A stretch of DNA of 64,000 bases from an uncultured Mediterraneibacter sp. (GTDB lineage: Bacteria > Bacillota > Clostridia > Lachnospirales > Lachnospiraceae). The translations under genes and the position numbers were made by a program. Of the stretch, positions 63,917 through 64,000 are shown in pieces; within the stretch, counting starts at the first letter, position 1; every line of letters begins with the position of its first letter. The stretch lies in the NCBI RefSeq assembly GCF_934309415.1, contig NZ_CAKRDI010000017.1, forward strand, positions 1 to 64,000, in the 5' to 3' direction. The notes under the pieces are model-generated. The model saw only the letters and a program-made list of their open reading frames with translations, was not told the origin of the DNA and did not search any database.

Positions 63917-64000
63917 TGAAAAAATGATCTAAAAAAATCTAGGACTAATCTTATTCCATTTCTAAGTGAATCCGATAATGGATGAATAAACGGACATATT

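Overview
The window looks like a chromosomal segment of an anaerobic, spore-forming, low-to-mid-GC Firmicute, most likely of the family Lachnospiraceae (Clostridia). The evidence is two sporulation genes (gpr, spoIVA), a class A RNase P RNA, a GGGtGRT/NifU-like gene pair, a split transketolase, RqcH, and gene orders familiar from Clostridia (rpsT/gpr divergent; yicC-gmk-rpoZ; rimO-pgsA-cinA; der-plsY-gpsA-spoIVA). The genus is not decided by what can be seen here.

Layout. 0.2-7.4 kb: gpr and rpsT (divergent), a lone PRTase-like gene, ilvN-ilvC without ilvB, and a ThuA-like gene coupled to an ABC-F ATPase. 7.7-12.6 kb: an NMN adenylyltransferase-like gene, a P1-family self-processing hydrolase, and a three-gene envelope cluster (glycosyltransferase, papain-like protein, flippase-like membrane protein). 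13.2-14.5 kb: a membrane protein with an Asp/Tyr minisatellite-coded domain. 14.9-22 kb: a carbohydrate module (isomerase-like, split transketolase, FGGY kinase, cupin) divergent from a LacI-type regulator. 22.2-22.7 kb: a YefM/YoeB-type toxin-antitoxin pair. 22.9-24.6 kb: the GGGtGRT and NifU-like pair. 25.2-31.8 kb: housekeeping operons (rimO-pgsA-cinA; yicC-gmk-rpoZ) and rqcH. 32.3-39.8 kb: lipoprotein, DUF815 ATPase, pheA, a nitroreductase, pyrB-pyrI and DAHP synthase. 39.9-44.8 kb: rnpB, rnhA, an MBL-fold hydrolase and a purine salvage set. 45.3-49.7 kb: general PTS genes (EIIB, HPr, EI) with a PRD regulator. 50-56.4 kb: spoIVA, gpsA, plsY, der and a DUF512 protein. 56.9-60 kb: an uncharacterised three-gene ABC importer. 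60.2-64 kb: a Nudix gene, then an AT-rich probable defence island (AAA ATPase + TOPRIM-like partner, and a SLATT membrane protein cut off from its context by the window end).

The most unusual property is the load of small, non-coding, palindromic repeats. Four families are recognisable: A (about 140 bp, ends GTTACTGTTCA...TGAACAGTAAC), B (about 140-160 bp, ends TACATCGTTT...AAACGATGTG), E (variable, ends TAGAGCGTGTCTGAA) and D (about 120 bp). Family A copies are flanked by 8-9 bp target duplications, one copy is nested in another, and two sequence subtypes keep the same stems through compensatory changes. Family B copies sit at the outer end of family E copies. Family E (and A) ends supply the stop codons of at least six genes. 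No transposase is present in the window, so any mobility must act in trans. No tRNA gene, rRNA gene, CRISPR array or prophage was seen.
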